DNA of 64,000 nt, taken from Posidonia oceanica (lineage: Eukaryota > Streptophyta > Magnoliopsida > Alismatales > Posidoniaceae). Below, piece after piece: positions 40,001 to 51,960 of the stretch; positions within the stretch are counted from its first letter, which is position 1; each line of letters opens with the position of its first letter. The notes beneath the pieces were generated by a model. The model was not told where the DNA came from, ran no database searches, and was given only the letters and a program-made list of their open reading frames with translations. The stretch spans positions 13,720,001-13,784,000 of the forward strand of contig JAZBRS010000049.1 in assembly GCA_037176725.1 (NCBI GenBank), written 5' to 3'. A program made the position numbers and the translations under genes.

Positions 40001-42779
40001 GTGGATGCTGGCGGCTCGCGGTGGTCGGAACGCCTTCAGGACGAAGCTCCGGAGCTTCCCAGACGATCAGGCGAGGCTTCTGCGACTCGAACGGAGGAAT
40101 GCAATTTATGGGTTGACTGTGAGCTGCCGGAGGCCGGGTGAGCGGTCTGTTGCTCCTCGGCTTGGCTGGAGTGCTCCAGGGGATTGCTGGAGTGCTGGCA
40201 GAGAGGTTTGAGTGCTTTGGAATGGGTTCTAGTGCGAGTGGAGAGGAATTAGAGGTTCGGGCTGGTTTCTGTCAGAAATAGGGCAAGGTGTTTGTGGTGG
40301 AGTTTGGGGGCTGTGGTAGATGGTTTGGTTTGCTGTCGGAGGCTCTGGAAAGGTGGATGTATGGTGAACTTCTGGGTGGAGTTTGGGAAGGAGCTGCGGG
40401 CTGTGGTGAGGGGAATTGTTTGGTGGGTTGCGTTGGGTTGCAGGTTGAGGTCAGGTGGTGTTTCAGAGTAGTTTAGGTGGTGAAAAGGCAATGGGAAATC
40501 GGGGGATGAAGGCTGGCTGTTGGGTGAAGTTGGGGGAGGAATTGGGAGAAGGATGAAGGCTTGGACGGGGCTTGGTTTACTGGGAAAGGTGAAGGAAGTT
40601 TTTCTGAAGATTTCTGGGGAGAAAGAGGAAGGCTTCAGGTGGGGATTGCTCTGGGATCCAGGTCTCTCTCCAGGATGCCAAGGCTCTCTCAAGCTCTACT
40701 CTCACTGCTCTCTTCTCTCTGGAAATTGGGAGGTGAAGAGGAGAAGGAGGAGGGTCGCACAGGTGGAGGAAATTGCTGGAATTTTGGCCTCTGGTTCGCT
40801 CTCAGGTCTGCTCTCTCTGGTTCTGGATTGTCACTCGCACTTGCTTGCTCACACTCGTTCTACCTTCTCCCTAGATTGAAGGAAAGGACGGCTTATATCC
40901 GGAGGAGGCGCTGCTGGGCGCGGGCTGAATTTGAAATTAGCGGCGGCCACTGCAGCAGAGAGGACGGGACGACCGGCTCTGGAAAAGCCGTAGAGAGGAA
41001 GGAGAGGCGGCGAGCTCTGTGGATTGAAATGATGGAAGCTCAAATTCAAAACCACGGAGGGAAAGCTGTAGCCGGCCGCTCGCGGGAAGAACTGCAGAAA
41101 AAATCTGCAGAAGGAGAAGGAGGAAGACGGAGGGGCGTGGGCCGGACCGTGCGGGCTGAAGGAAAAAACAAAGAAATAAAAGAAAAAGGAAACGGGCTGG
41201 ATTGAGCCCAGTAAAGAAAAGAAAGAATGAAAAAGAAAAGTAAGAAAGAAAGAGAGGGTAGAATGGGGAAATAAAATTAGGTAAAAATAGACTAAAAATA
41301 AATAAAAATATCAGAAGGGTTGTGCTGTAGATTAGGATTTTAATTAAAATTTTTAATGGTCATTTTGAGTTGATTAATGTGTTTTGGGTTTGATTAGGGT
41401 TTTAGGGTTTTGGTTTTGCTTTTAATTGGTTTTCACTTGATTAAATGTTTGTTAAACCCTTCTTAAATTGTTTTAAAAGTTGTATTTCCCTTGTTGGACA
41501 CTTAGGATATTGATTAGGATTTTTTAGGATTTAATTTCGTATTAATCAGGGTTGGTTTTAGGTTTTTAAGTTTTAGTCTTCTTAGGGTTTCTTCCTTTTT
41601 AAGTCTTTTAAGTTATGTTTTGATTTTTATTTATTGATTTTCCTTGGAGTTTTTTTAGTTGGTTTTTTTCTGGTTTGAGAGGGTGTTTTTTAAGTCTTTC
41701 AGATGTGTTTTTCTTTTCTTTTTTAATTAAGTTTTTAACTTGTTTTTCTTATGTTTATTAGGTTAAGTCTTTTGCCTTCTTTAATTACTTGTTCTAGTGT
41801 TTGATTTTTAATTCTCCTTTTTAGGGTTTGTCTTTTAATTCTTCTGATGGGGTTTTTATTTTTGGTGGGTTTTGATTTTATTTTAGCTTTTTTGTTGATT
41901 TTTCAGTGTTTTCTTTTGATTTGTTTTGCATTTTTTAGCTTGCATGTTTGGTTTTCCTTTTAGCTTAATTTAGTTAAGTTTAAGTTGTTAATTGCTTGTT
42001 TAACATTTTTTAATTGTTTTTCTTAGGGTTCTGATTTGTTTCTTTTGTGTTTTGAGATTTTACAGATTTTTATGGGTTTTTGTGGATTTTTGCAAAAGGG
42101 AGAAAAGAAAAGGAGAAGGAGGAAAGAAATGGAGAAAAGAGGGAGATAAGAGGAAAAGAGATAGGTTGGAGGAAAACGATTTCTTAAAATTCAGAGAAAA
42201 TGCTAAAAATAAAGTAAAAATAAGGATAAGATAGAGGAAGGATAGAAGTACAGAGGGGGCCCACAGCCAGACCAGAAAAAGGATAAGAAAGGGATGAAAA
42301 GAGAGATGATAATCAGGAGAGAGAGAGGAGAGAGAAAATGATAATCCCGGAGAGAGAAAAGGATAATTTGGGTGAAAGAGGGTCTTAATGGTCTCGGAAT
42401 GGGGTGAAAATTGGTGAGTGGGTAGTCTAGGATTTGAAGTGTTGGTTCTAAAGTTTTGGTTTGATTCTAAGGAGGTTTTGGAGGAGTTTCAAGGTGTAGA
42501 AAAAGGGTAGTTTCACCTAGGTTTTCTATGGTTTTTGGGAATGGGTTAGGTTTGGAAATTTCTAGGTTTTTAGGTAGGCTTGTTGGGTGGATAATGGTGG
42601 ATTTTCCTATGGTTTTTGGTTAGGTTTTGAGGTTGGGAAGGGGGGTAAAGGTTTAGGTCAAAACAGGCTGATTTTGAAGGGTAGAGAGGAGGATTAGGGT
42701 TAGGGTTTGGTTGGGGTTTGATCCAGCAATCACCAAGAGGGCTCCAAGGGTCCGGGCCTGCCAAGATGGGGTGTCAACA
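37059..42779 (-). repeat. Element A 5' LTR (5.7 kb)
   Basis: It is the partner of 17708-23424 and has the same block order. Visible differences include changes near 37154, 37199, 37212-37225 and 37370, and an inserted AGC-type triplet near 39884 (SSRRR against SWRRR in the plus frame). Large parts of 38000-42000 are identical by eye. In element sense it starts TGTTGACACCCC and ends GATCGCTACA. Confidence 0.93.
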
Positions 42780-43981
42780 CTATCTACGTCTTCTCGGTTG
42801 AATGATCTTTCATTCTAATCGAAGTTATCTCAGATCAGGCCTCAGATTCTCAATATAAGCCCATCTGAAGCACTACATAGCATCCATTGCATTCCCATTT
42901 GCATTGCATGCATTGTTTTGCACGCTTGCACTTGTTTTCTTTGCACACCGCTTGCGTTTGCCTCGTTTTGCGTGCATGCATTTGTTTTCTTCCGCATTTG
43001 CATCATTTTGCGTGCATGCATTTATTTTCCTTTGCAGTTGCCACATTTTGCGTGCATGCATTTGTTTCCCTTTACGTTTGCATCGTTTTGCACGCTTGCA
43101 TTCGTTTGCATCATTTTGCATGCCTGCACCTGCTTCCTTTGTGTATCGCCTGCATTTGCCTTGTTTTGCGTTCCTACATTCGTTTGCATCATTTTGCGTG
43201 CCTGCACCTACTTTCTTTGCATGTCTCCTACATGTTTGCACCGTTTTGGGCGCCCGCCTGCATTTTCTCCTGCATTGCACCGTTTTCCGTATCCGCTTTC
43301 GCTTTCCCTTGCATGTCGCTTGCATTGCCTTGTTTATCGCTGTTTTGCTTTATCGCCTGTATTTGCATTAGGGCAATGATGCTTACTGCCTAGGAGTTCT
43401 CACGAACCAGGGTTCGCCTGATTCGGAACACTAGCAGCGTTGCTGAGCACATAGCTTGCACGTTTAATTCCCTGCACGCATCTTAGCACTTAGAGCATAC
43501 ATTAGAGCATGCATTCAGACATTCATTGCATTTAGGCACTAGGCAAGCATTTCCCTGCATTTGCGAGCAAGATAGCCTAAGAAAGATCGATTCTCGGACG
43601 TATCGAGGGTGCCTAACACCTTCGCCGTGCATAACAGGAGTCCTTGCTCTTTCTCTTGACCCGTAATGACCTTTTCCTTCATCTTAGGCACGAGTCATAG
43701 CATTGCATAGCATAGCATCGCATCGCATCGCAGTGCATCGTATCTCTTTGCATCCGGTTTTGCATGTCTTTTCATGCATTACCCTTGGTTTTCCTTGTCT
43801 CCCAACTTAATAGACATGGTGGCGACTTTGATTTGTCTTATCATTTCTTTTTCCTCTTTTTGCCAGCGTTTCTGAGTCAAGTTCCCTTCCTCGGATTCCG
43901 CTGCATATAGTGAGCCTAATGTCGATCGGTGCACCCGAGCTTTGGCATCGTGCATGGATTTGATATTTCAGGATTACCATA
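42780..43981 (+). repeat. Element B 5' LTR, right fragment
   Basis: It continues the fragment ending at 17707. It contains the GGGTGCCTAACACCTTCGCC and AACAGGAGTCC block that on the minus strand of A lies near 37360-37400. It ends ATTACCATA immediately before the PBS; the expected CA end has become TA. The first five bases CTATC are the right copy of the element A duplication. A GCATA/GCATC five-base microsatellite lies at 43695-43745. Confidence 0.85.
42905..43345. repeat. Degenerate 40-52-bp repeats in the B LTR
   Basis: The words TTTTGCGTGCATGCATTTG or TTTTGCACGCTTGCA recur near 42913, 42966, 43006, 43046 and 43086, then more loosely. The A LTR has the complementary GCAAAACG-rich block at 18320-18560 and 37670-37910. 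Confidence 0.75.
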
Positions 43982-43982
43982 G

Positions 43983-44000
43983 TGGCGACTCCACTGGGGA
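43983..44000 (+). other. Element B primer binding site (tRNA-Arg type)
   Basis: TGGCGACTCCACTGGGGA begins one base after the LTR end. It differs from the element A site at two positions (CCA against TGC in the middle). Confidence 0.82.
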
Positions 44001-45598
44001 GATGGGAATCACCAACGAATACTCCGCTGAAGATTCCAGACTCTAGCTTTCGCTTCTACCTTTCTCCCCTACATGGGTTTTGCTTTGCTTGCCTCGTGCC
44101 TCTGCTTGCCATGTCTGTTTGCTTGCTTGCTTGTGCACTCTCCCGCTAGGGAGATCTAAGCTCTGGCTTTCGATTTCGCCTTTTCGCTTGCTTCGATCTT
44201 GCAGTTTTGCTTGCCTTATGCCTTTTTGCTTTGCCTGCTCTTCGCTCTCCTTTTTCTTTGCGTTTTTTAGTATTTCCGAGTTGAGTCTTCTCACCGGATT
44301 TACTGCTGACTGCGACCCCCCTCTCTCTCTCACGACACGATCACATCGCAAGCTATGGCAGCATGCGAGACCCGTCGTGATCGGGCGCAGGAAATGGTCA
44401 CAAGTCAGTGGAAGCCTCGCTGGAGAAACCCGACTCCGGCTTTTCATTTTTCCTTTTGCTTTTGCATGCTTCGTCTGTTTACCTGCCTTGCTTGTTTATA
44501 TGCTTTATTGCTTGCTTCACTTTTTGCATGCTTTACTGCTTGCTTGCCTTTACTTGCTTTATTTACCCGCTTATTCTTGCTTTATTTCCTACATTTTGCT
44601 TGTCTAAATATTTGCCTGACGCACTATGCATGCCTTTTGGATGATGAATGCTTTCTTTTACACCAATGCAATGCCACTGCACCTGCACATACTATGCATA
44701 CCTGCCTTTTGCTATGATAAGTGTTTTCCCTTCACTATCATGCTCACAGCACTAGCACATACCATGCGCATGCCTTTTACAATGATCTGTGTTGTTTGCT
44801 TGCCATGTCTGGGTGATTTTCTTCCCCTTTTGCACTTAGCCTATGGACAATTAGAGACTGATTGCTTCCCCCACGGCTAACTAAAAGCGGCAAGTAAAAA
44901 AAAAACTCTAGGAGCAACTAGAGACTGCAACACACCTGCACTCCCTTTGAGTTAATAAAATGCGCAAGATAAAACGCGAAGCATTTGCATAAAGCATCAT
45001 ATAGGGCATGCATTCTTCTCATCTGAGTTTGCCTACTTGTTTGAGAAGGATAGTCCAGGTCTCTTGCCCCGACGCTTTGGCATGGCGTGAGTAGATCAGT
45101 CTGTCCCCCCTTGTCAGGGGGTCACGTCGGTGTTAGTAGAGGGTACCACCCATGCTTCTGGCAAGATCGAGGCTCCTAAAGCACCACCACGTTATACCTG
45201 AGCTCTGGCTAGGTTTGAGACATGGGACCTACTTTTTCTAGCCTGAGTCGGCGACCCGCACACCCATGAGCGTCCGAAGTAGACTACCTACTAGGACACC
45301 CTAGATTGGTGAGGGAGAGCATGCTAGAAAGCATACATTCGCATTCATAACATACATCAAAGCATTTGCATTTTACTTTTAGGTTCTAACCCTTATTATT
45401 GCTTGCCTTTCGCGCAGAGGTCAGTGAGTGAGTTCCTTAGCCGGGGCTTGAGTTGTTTCTCTTACTGACGCCCCTATCGCGGCACTTGCTTCCGAACATC
45501 CTCTTCCGAGCTATTTCGCCTTTGCGATAATAGCTCCTCCTAGGATTCGTCCTCTTGCTCCCTGTTGTAGCCCTATGATCACTCGCTCTCGATCAGCG
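44001..45598 (+). other. Element B 5' leader
   Basis: The leader is about 1.6 kb long with no coding domain recognised. Its first half has many CTTGCTTGC and TTTTGC words. The block 45040-45310 matches the A leader. From about 45460 the sequence upstream of the gag ATG is similar at protein level to the N-terminal extension of A gag. Confidence 0.65.
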
Positions 45599-47500
45599 AT
45601 GGCCCAGTTTGTTGGTGATTCCCAGGTCCCTGTTGGCCTAAAGGTGGTTCCCGTTTCGGTCCCTCCAACTCCTGCATTAGCCCCCTCTGTGCCAGCATCT
45701 CCTTCTCTGGTATAGTTGCCTCCCCTTTATTCTATGGGGCAGTGGTAGGCTCCGCCGGACCCGGTTGTCGAGTCCCTCTTGGTATCCGCCGCCCGCGCTC
45801 CGGAGGTGCCCCTGACTCCTCTTTCCTTGGGTAATGTCACTTTTGACACCCACCTTGCTGCGGCGAATTTCGCCTTAGGACCTCCGCCTCCTGGACAGTC
45901 TGCGTCCCGGTCGCTTGACTCTGGTCCCCCGCCGGTCCTGCAACTTAGCATACCCACTAACGAGTCCCCCGAGGTGTAGTATCGGTAGCTGATGGAGACT
46001 GCACAGAGACTGCAGGGCATGGCTCTATCTCTTCGCCCTTTTTCACTCCTATCGCTCTCGAGGCTCCGCTGCGGCCTGCACTTGCGTTGCAGTCATTCCC
46101 TTCTGCTCTCCTGCCCAGACCATCACCTCATCTACTCACTACTCCGGCGATGGGGCTCAACTTCTGCCTCCTGCATATGCACAACACATTGCACAGCATC
46201 CTCCTCCGCCACCTAGTGGCCAGTCCTTAGGGCTAGTTGGAGCGTAGTATCCCTCAAGCCTGCCGCCCGGCACGGTGTCGGTGCAGCAACTGACGCTCTA
46301 GCACTCTACATCACCTATCGCACCGCATGCTAGCTACTCCTGCCCCCTACATCAGCAACCCCCTACCCCAGCATACTTTCCTACACACACGACACATCCG
46401 CATGGATACGCCGCCTATCCCGTCGCTCCACTAGGCGACGTGATGGTGGACTCAGAGGAGCACCACGGTGCATCCTTTTCGACGTATGTGGCGCCTGCAC
46501 CACCTCCTTTGGCAGCAGCTCCATAATCTAATGACGACAGGTTCACCGTTCTGGAGAAAGCACTTCGACAAGTGTAGGGTACAGACCACCAGTCTTACCA
46601 GTTCTGGGACCTCTATTACTTCCCAGAGGTAGTGCTCCCACTGAAGTTTCGCATCCCAGTCTTTGAAAAATACAATGGTAGAGGCTATCCAATAGCACAC
46701 CTGAAGGCATATTACGGAGATCTTGCTCAGCTCCAGGCTGACGAGAGGCTGCTTATCCACTTGTTCCAGAAAAGTCTAACTGGCCCTGCGCTCAAGTGGT
46801 TCACCTCACTTGATATGGCCACCATCAAGATGTGGAACGACCTCAACCAGGCATTCCTGGGACAATATTCCTTCAATCTGGACCTGGTCCCCAAGCGCGT
46901 AGACTTGGTCGCAACGAAGCAGAACCCCGGCGAGCCGTTTGGGGAGTATGTCGGTCGCTGGCATGCCCTTGCTTTATAGGTTCGAGATGGACCCTCTGAC
47001 GAGGAGTCCCCCGAGATCATGATTGGAGGTGCACAGCCCGCTACAGGGGCTTTGCTTAGCATTCAACCCGTCACGACCTTCACAGCACTGATTCAGGCTG
47101 GCACCCGCGTGGAGAGTTCGCTACGGAGTGGCAACTTCCCAGCGCTCTCTGCGTTTGCCAAGCAGGTCGCCATTAGTAGCAATACCAACAGCACTAGCAA
47201 CAACAGCAGTGGTAGCACCAGTAGCCGTCCTAAGAAGAAGGACTCGCTGAAAACCGTTGTTGCCTACGTCAACCCCGCACCTGCACCAGCGCCCACGCCT
47301 GTTCTGCTAGCGGTTCGGCCTCCCTCGAATCAGGTAGTGTACGCACCAGCACCTAGGGCACACCCCACACCACAAATCACTACCACCGCCCAACCAGTGT
47401 ATCCTGCCACACCGGTCTGGTAAGCGCAGCCCTAGGGGCAGAGGCAACAATTTAGAGAGCGGCGTCAATTCACCCCACTAGTGGAACCGCTGAATGCTGT
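45599..47500 (+). pseudogene. gag: Element B gag, degenerate and lacking the zinc knuckle
   Basis: It starts MAQFVGDSQVPVG at 45599. The capsid core at 46632-46979 (IPVFEKYNGRGYPIAHLKAY, KSLTGPALKWFTSLD) closely follows A. Stops replace Gln codons of A at several sites, for example TAG at 46977, and the frame changes between 45979 and 46632. After LPKV near 47510 it jumps straight to the protease entry (NQPMFVKVQ). About 400 codons of A, including the zinc-knuckle motif and the Pro-rich linker, are missing here. Confidence 0.85.
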
Positions 47501-49250
47501 CCTCCCCAAGGTGAAATACAAAAACCAGCCCATGTTTGTCAAGGTGCAATACAAAAACTTTCGCATTCCCTTGTCGCTGGTTGATAACGGATCAGGCCTT
47601 AATGTCTGTCCCTTGTGCATTGCAACCAGGCTCAGATTCAAAGCTGAGGATATCACCCTGGCAATAAAGGGAATGACAGCTTTTGACAACACCCACCATG
47701 ACGCTCTAGGGATTTTGATTATTCCTCTCATCATTGGCCTAGTCACATTTGATGTGGAATTCTACATTGTCGACTTGGAGCTTAACTTCAACTTCCTGCT
47801 TGGGCACCCTTGGCTGCATAAGCATCAGGTCATCCCTTCGACCCTCTACCGCATGATCAAGTATTGCCGTGGCGACGATGTTATCGTTGTCATGGCAGAA
47901 AACTTCAAGAAGGAGCGGATCGAAGTGGCTGCACCCATCTCCTTGCAGACTGTCCCTTTTGATCCTGAGCTTTCAAATGCTTTGTATCGAGTTAATCGGT
48001 GTGAGCCGGTTAACTTTATACCCGATCTTGAATGCGTCAACTCCTTGGCCATTCACAGCAACCCCTTCTGGATGGTCGAAAACGTCTGTCACAGGTGGGG
48101 CTATGTTAAGGGAACGCCGCTCGGGCGATACGGATAGGGAATCGCTAAGCCGATCAAAGCAGCAGAGCGAAGAGATTCCGAAGGACTTGGATATAGCCTG
48201 TAGTCCAGCAAAGATAAATGCATGTAGCCCAAGGATCAAAGCATTGCCATCCTGCAGGACCTCACTAACTTTACCAGTGCACGTACCCTTGATCCAAGTA
48301 GCAGTGAAGCCCCTGCACAGCAAGTGTCATGCTTAAGCTCTCCGCTGCCAATGGAAGAATGGGTCTGCATTGAGGACTACTACTCGGATGAGCAGTTTGG
48401 CATAGTTGAGGCAGCCCCAACCCGTAGTAAGCATCAGCATAGTGTGACAGCATCTTGGTCAGTTTGCTTGGCACTCACTGACGTAACAGCAGATTTGGTG
48501 GGCCCTATGGCGGGATTAATAGTTTCTCCTCTTCCTGCAGTTTCACCAATGTCATCGATAGCCACAGCAGCACCTCCAGGGTCAGAAGCATGCCCTCCGG
48601 CACCGTCCAGCAATCTGCTTGTGGCCGCAGCCGCACTAGCATGGAAATCACCTTCTCTGACGGAGCAATCAGTCGGATAAGACGGCAGCGTGACTCGACC
48701 CACGTTATTGACAGCACCACAAGCAAGCCAGGTGGCTCTACCAGGCACACTGCTGTCAGCTTTAGCAGATTCTGCTTTGTGGAGGATGCTCGCCGCCGCT
48801 ACAGGGAGACAACCAGTGTCACCCATGGGCACCGACGTTTTGTCCCTAAGCATAGCAGTCCAGCCATCGGTCCTCCGGAGGAGCACTTGTGCCTCCCCTC
48901 CAGTAGTAGCAGTGACCTTGGTAGCCTACCCAACAGTAGTAAAGCAGGTGCCCCAAGCAGCAGCAGGCCTAGCGGTTACCCAAGAGTCAGAGGTCACCGT
49001 CGCCTACTACGTCGACTCTCCCTTGGATGAAGAGGAAGCAGCGTCTGTAGAGGCTAAGGTCGACTTTGCAATGGGAGACTTGGAGCAGTTGTTCCAAGAG
49101 CAACTCACGTTGCTGGTAGAGGACGTCGCAGAGCATCAGACAGCACAGAAGAAGAGGAAAGCCGTGGCCACGGACCCCTCCATTATGGTCCTTGAAGAGG
49201 ATCCCGCAGCAGCAGCGCCCACTAGACCAGATGAGCTCATCACTCAATAG
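47501..49250 (+). pseudogene. pro: Element B protease and linker, degenerate
   Basis: An open stretch at 47481-48137 has the aspartic protease motif LVDNGSGLNVCP and FLLGHPWLHKHQV, then the WGYVKGTPLGRYG G-patch-like segment ending at a TAG (48135) where A has Gln. Beyond it the similarity to A continues (DYYSDE near 48370; PDELIT near 49230) with further TAG codons. It ends at GRSRWYVQSMPH near 49275, the last point shared with A before the A deletion. Confidence 0.82.
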
Positions 49251-49289
49251 CCAGGTGGCAGGTCTAGGTGGTATGTGCAATCCATGCCC

Positions 49290-49710
49290 CACACAGCACA
49301 GCAAGCATTAGCACCAGTAGCATTAGCATAGCAAGCACAAGCAACATTAGCACAGCAAGCATTAGCATCAGCAGCACCAGCATCAGCAGCACCAGCATCA
49401 GCAGCATTAGCATCCGCAGCACAACATGCATCAACATCAGCAACACAGTAGGCATCAGCATTAGCACCCGCAGCATCAGTGTCAGCATCCGCAGCACATC
49501 ATGCACAAGCAGTAGCACTGCAACCAACTGCACAAGTAGCAATAGCATCGCAAGCAACAGCACAGCATGCACAAATAGCAGTATCGCAAGCAATCGCATG
49601 GGCAGTAACCGCGCAAGCAGCAACAGCATAGCCAGCAGAAACAGTACAGATAGCAATAGTAGAGTCAGTAGAGTCAGCGGAATCAGCAGAGTCAATAGCA
49701 GCAGAGTAGG
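49290..49710 (+). repeat. Low-complexity GCA/AGC codon run in element B pol
   Basis: Interspersed AGCA, GCAGCA and GCATTAGCA words encode an Ala/Gln/Ser-rich stretch in the pol frame, interrupted by TAG codons. A has a short Ala-rich remnant (DAVAAEQNASAV) at the same place. It joins the protease linker to the RT entry. Confidence 0.75.
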
Positions 49711-51475
49711 TGGAGCAGGCAGAGGAGATTGCTAGGACAGAGGTCGTGCACCGAGGATACAGAAACACTTGGGTAAGCGTGAGCATCCTGAAGCGTCACC
49801 AGGGCCAAGCAGCAGAACATTTGCACTCCTTCGATATCTCAGATCCCACTTTTGAGAAGGAGATCCTCTCAGAACTCATTGCAAACGGAGAGGAGGATGA
49901 TACAGGCAAAGATGAGAATGATAAACCATTGCCTAAATTCCGGCCCCACGACGACGATCCAGAAGGCCCCAACCTCCATGTCGAGGAAGAGATAGAGGTT
50001 GTCAGCATCGGCACTGCAGAAGAAGCCAGAGAGGTTCGCATTAGCATCCATTTGTCGCCCTAGGCTAGAGTAGAGTTCATTGCATTCTTGAAAGAGTATG
50101 CAGATGTCTTCTCCTGGAGCTACGAGGATATGGTTGGCCTCGACGTTGAAGTAGTCGTGTATAACTTGCCTTTGAACCAGACACAAGGCCAGTAAAGCAG
50201 AAGCTAAGGCGATGGCGACCGTAGTGGCTACTCATGATCAAGGAAGAGATCATGAAGTAGCACAATGTTAACTTCCTCAAGGTTGTCCTTTACCTTGAGT
50301 GGCTTGCAAACGTTGTGCCAGTGCCCAAGAAGGATGGCCGAGTCCGCATGTGCATCGACTATCGGGACCTGAACAAGGCGAGTCCCAAGGATGATTTCCC
50401 ACTGCCGCACATTGACATCCTAGTCAATAACACTGCATGGCACAAAATGCTCTCCTTCATGGACAGCTTCTCCGACTATAACCAAATCAGACTGGCAGAG
50501 GAAGACATGGAGAAAACCTCCTTTATCACCCCCTGGGGAGTCTTCTGCTACCAAGTTATGCCGTTTGGGCTGAAGAATGCTGGCGTAACCTATCAGAGGA
50601 CAATGACTGCATTATTCCACGACCTCATGCACCAAGAAGTTGAGATTTAAGTGGACGATATGATTGCCAAGACCAAAGAGCCTGAGGATCACCTCGCTTG
50701 TCTAAGGAAGCTCTTTGACCGCTTGAGGAAGTACAAGCTGCACCTCAACCCCAGCAAATGCGTATTCGGGGTATCTTCTAGCAAGCTCCTGGGCTACATT
50801 GTTACCTAGAGGGGGATTGAAGTGGACTTGATGAAAGCAAAAGCCATCGTGGACATGCCACCCCCCAGAACTGAAAAAGAAGTCCGAGGCCTACTCGGAT
50901 GCCTGCAGTATATCAGTCGGTTCATTGCACAGCTCGTGCCTATCTGCGAATCGATCTTTAAGCTCTTGAAGAAGCATGCACAAATCAACTGGAGCGAGGA
51001 GTGCCAAGCCGCCTTTGACAAAATCAAGTAGCTTCTGATCAAGCCTCCCATCTTGGTTCCTCCCACGTCGGGGAGACCTCTGTTTCTCTACCTCTCTACC
51101 ACGTAGCATTCCATGGGCGCTGTCTTGGGCCAACATGATGAATCTTGTAGGAAGGAGCATGCCATCTATTACCTGAGCAAGAAGTTCAATGATTGCGAAG
51201 TCAGGTATAGTGCAATAGAGAAGACCTGCTTATCTCTCTTTTGGGCAGCGCAGAAACTGAGGCACTACATGATGGCGTACCCTGTTCGGCTTCTATGCCG
51301 GCATGACCCCATCAAGTTCCTTTTCCAGAAGCTAGCCATGGTAGGCAGATGCGTCAAGTGGCAGGTGTTGTTGTCTCAGTACGACATCACCTTCGTCACG
51401 CAGCGGGCCATGAAGGGCCAGGCCATGGCAGATCATCTTGCCGACATTCCCTTGCCTGAGTACTAGCCTCTCCGG
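49711..51475 (+). pseudogene. pol: Element B reverse transcriptase and RNase H, degenerate
   Basis: The RT entry (EVVSIGTAEEAREVRI, EYADVFSWSYEDM) is at about 49995-50145. A one-base loss near 50175 shifts the frame. The fingers and palm follow at 50315-50650 (VPVPKKDGRVRMCIDYRDLN, FITPWGVFCYQVMPFGLKNA). The catalytic Tyr of YVDD is a TAA stop at 50648, followed by VDDMIAK. The thumb, connection and Ty3-type RNase H run to 51466 (SEECQAAFDKIK, HAIYYLSKKFNDCEVRYSAI, AMADHLADIPLPEY). TAG codons occur near 50809, 51030, 51105 and 51466. This enzyme would copy RNA to DNA, but this copy cannot be functional. Confidence 0.88.
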
Positions 51476-51960
51476 ACGTAGTTCCCAGATGAGGACATCC
51501 TCTTTGCAATGGAAGACTCTGGCGAGGAGGACCCTGAAGACCTAGAGCAGTGGTAGCTGTACTTTGATGGCGCTGTCAACAAGAAGGGTCGAGGCATAGG
51601 TGCAGTGCTGGTAACGCCGCAGGGACAGATGATCCCCTTTGCAAGGAAGCTGACCTTCAAATGCACTAATAATGAAGTAGAATATGAAGCATGCATTCTG
51701 GGATTGAAGGTCGCACTCGAGCATGAGGTGCAGAAGCAGAATGTGCACGGCGATGCCATGCTGGTGATCTCCCAAGTGAATGGCGACTAGAGGACAAAGG
51801 ATCCAAAGCTTGTGCCATATCACGAACATCTGTTGAAGCTGATAGAGGAATTCGCAAGCATCCGCTTCTCGTACATGAACAGGGCAAGGAACGCATATGC
51901 AGATGCGCTAGCAACCTTGGCGTCCTGGCTCAGTATACCTGAAGATCGTGCAGTGGATGT
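51476..51960 (+). pseudogene. pol: Element B second (archaeal-type) RNase H
   Basis: After the normal RNase H there is a second RNase H domain with LYFDGAVNKKGRGIGAVL, NNEVEYEACILGL, VHGDAMLVISQVNGD and RNAYADALATLA, giving the D-E-D-D acidic set. Such a duplicated RNase H before integrase is a known mark of the Tat lineage. TAG codons at 51556 and 51788 interrupt it. Confidence 0.85.

Larger units (their letters stand above)
17708..42779 (-). mobile_element. Element A: 25-kb Tat-lineage Ty3/gypsy element, RT-deleted
   Basis: Two highly similar LTRs of 5717 and 5721 bp bound an internal region of about 13.6 kb. The minus-strand order is 5' LTR (42779-37059), tRNA-Arg-type PBS, 1.15-kb leader, open gag-pro (35885-30597), integrase core (30531-29659), DUF7745-like ORF (28104-26902), tandem-repeat 3' UTR, PPT, 3' LTR. 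Compared with B, all of RT, both RNases H and the N-terminal part of integrase are gone. The few LTR differences and the undamaged ORFs mark it as the youngest large insertion. The LTR length, the TGTTGACACC start and the extra ORF after pol fit the Ogre/Tat group. Confidence 0.92.

Noticed and set aside
42887..43393. Overlapping hydrophobic frames in the B LTR that resemble membrane proteins
   Set aside because: All three phases are open and equally hydrophobic because of TTTTGC/TTGCAT repeats; this is not coding.
49268..49735. Ser/Ile/Thr-rich frame of 155 codons overlapping the pol linker
   Set aside because: It is an out-of-phase reading of the GCA-rich run; the correct phase follows the protease and RT frames.
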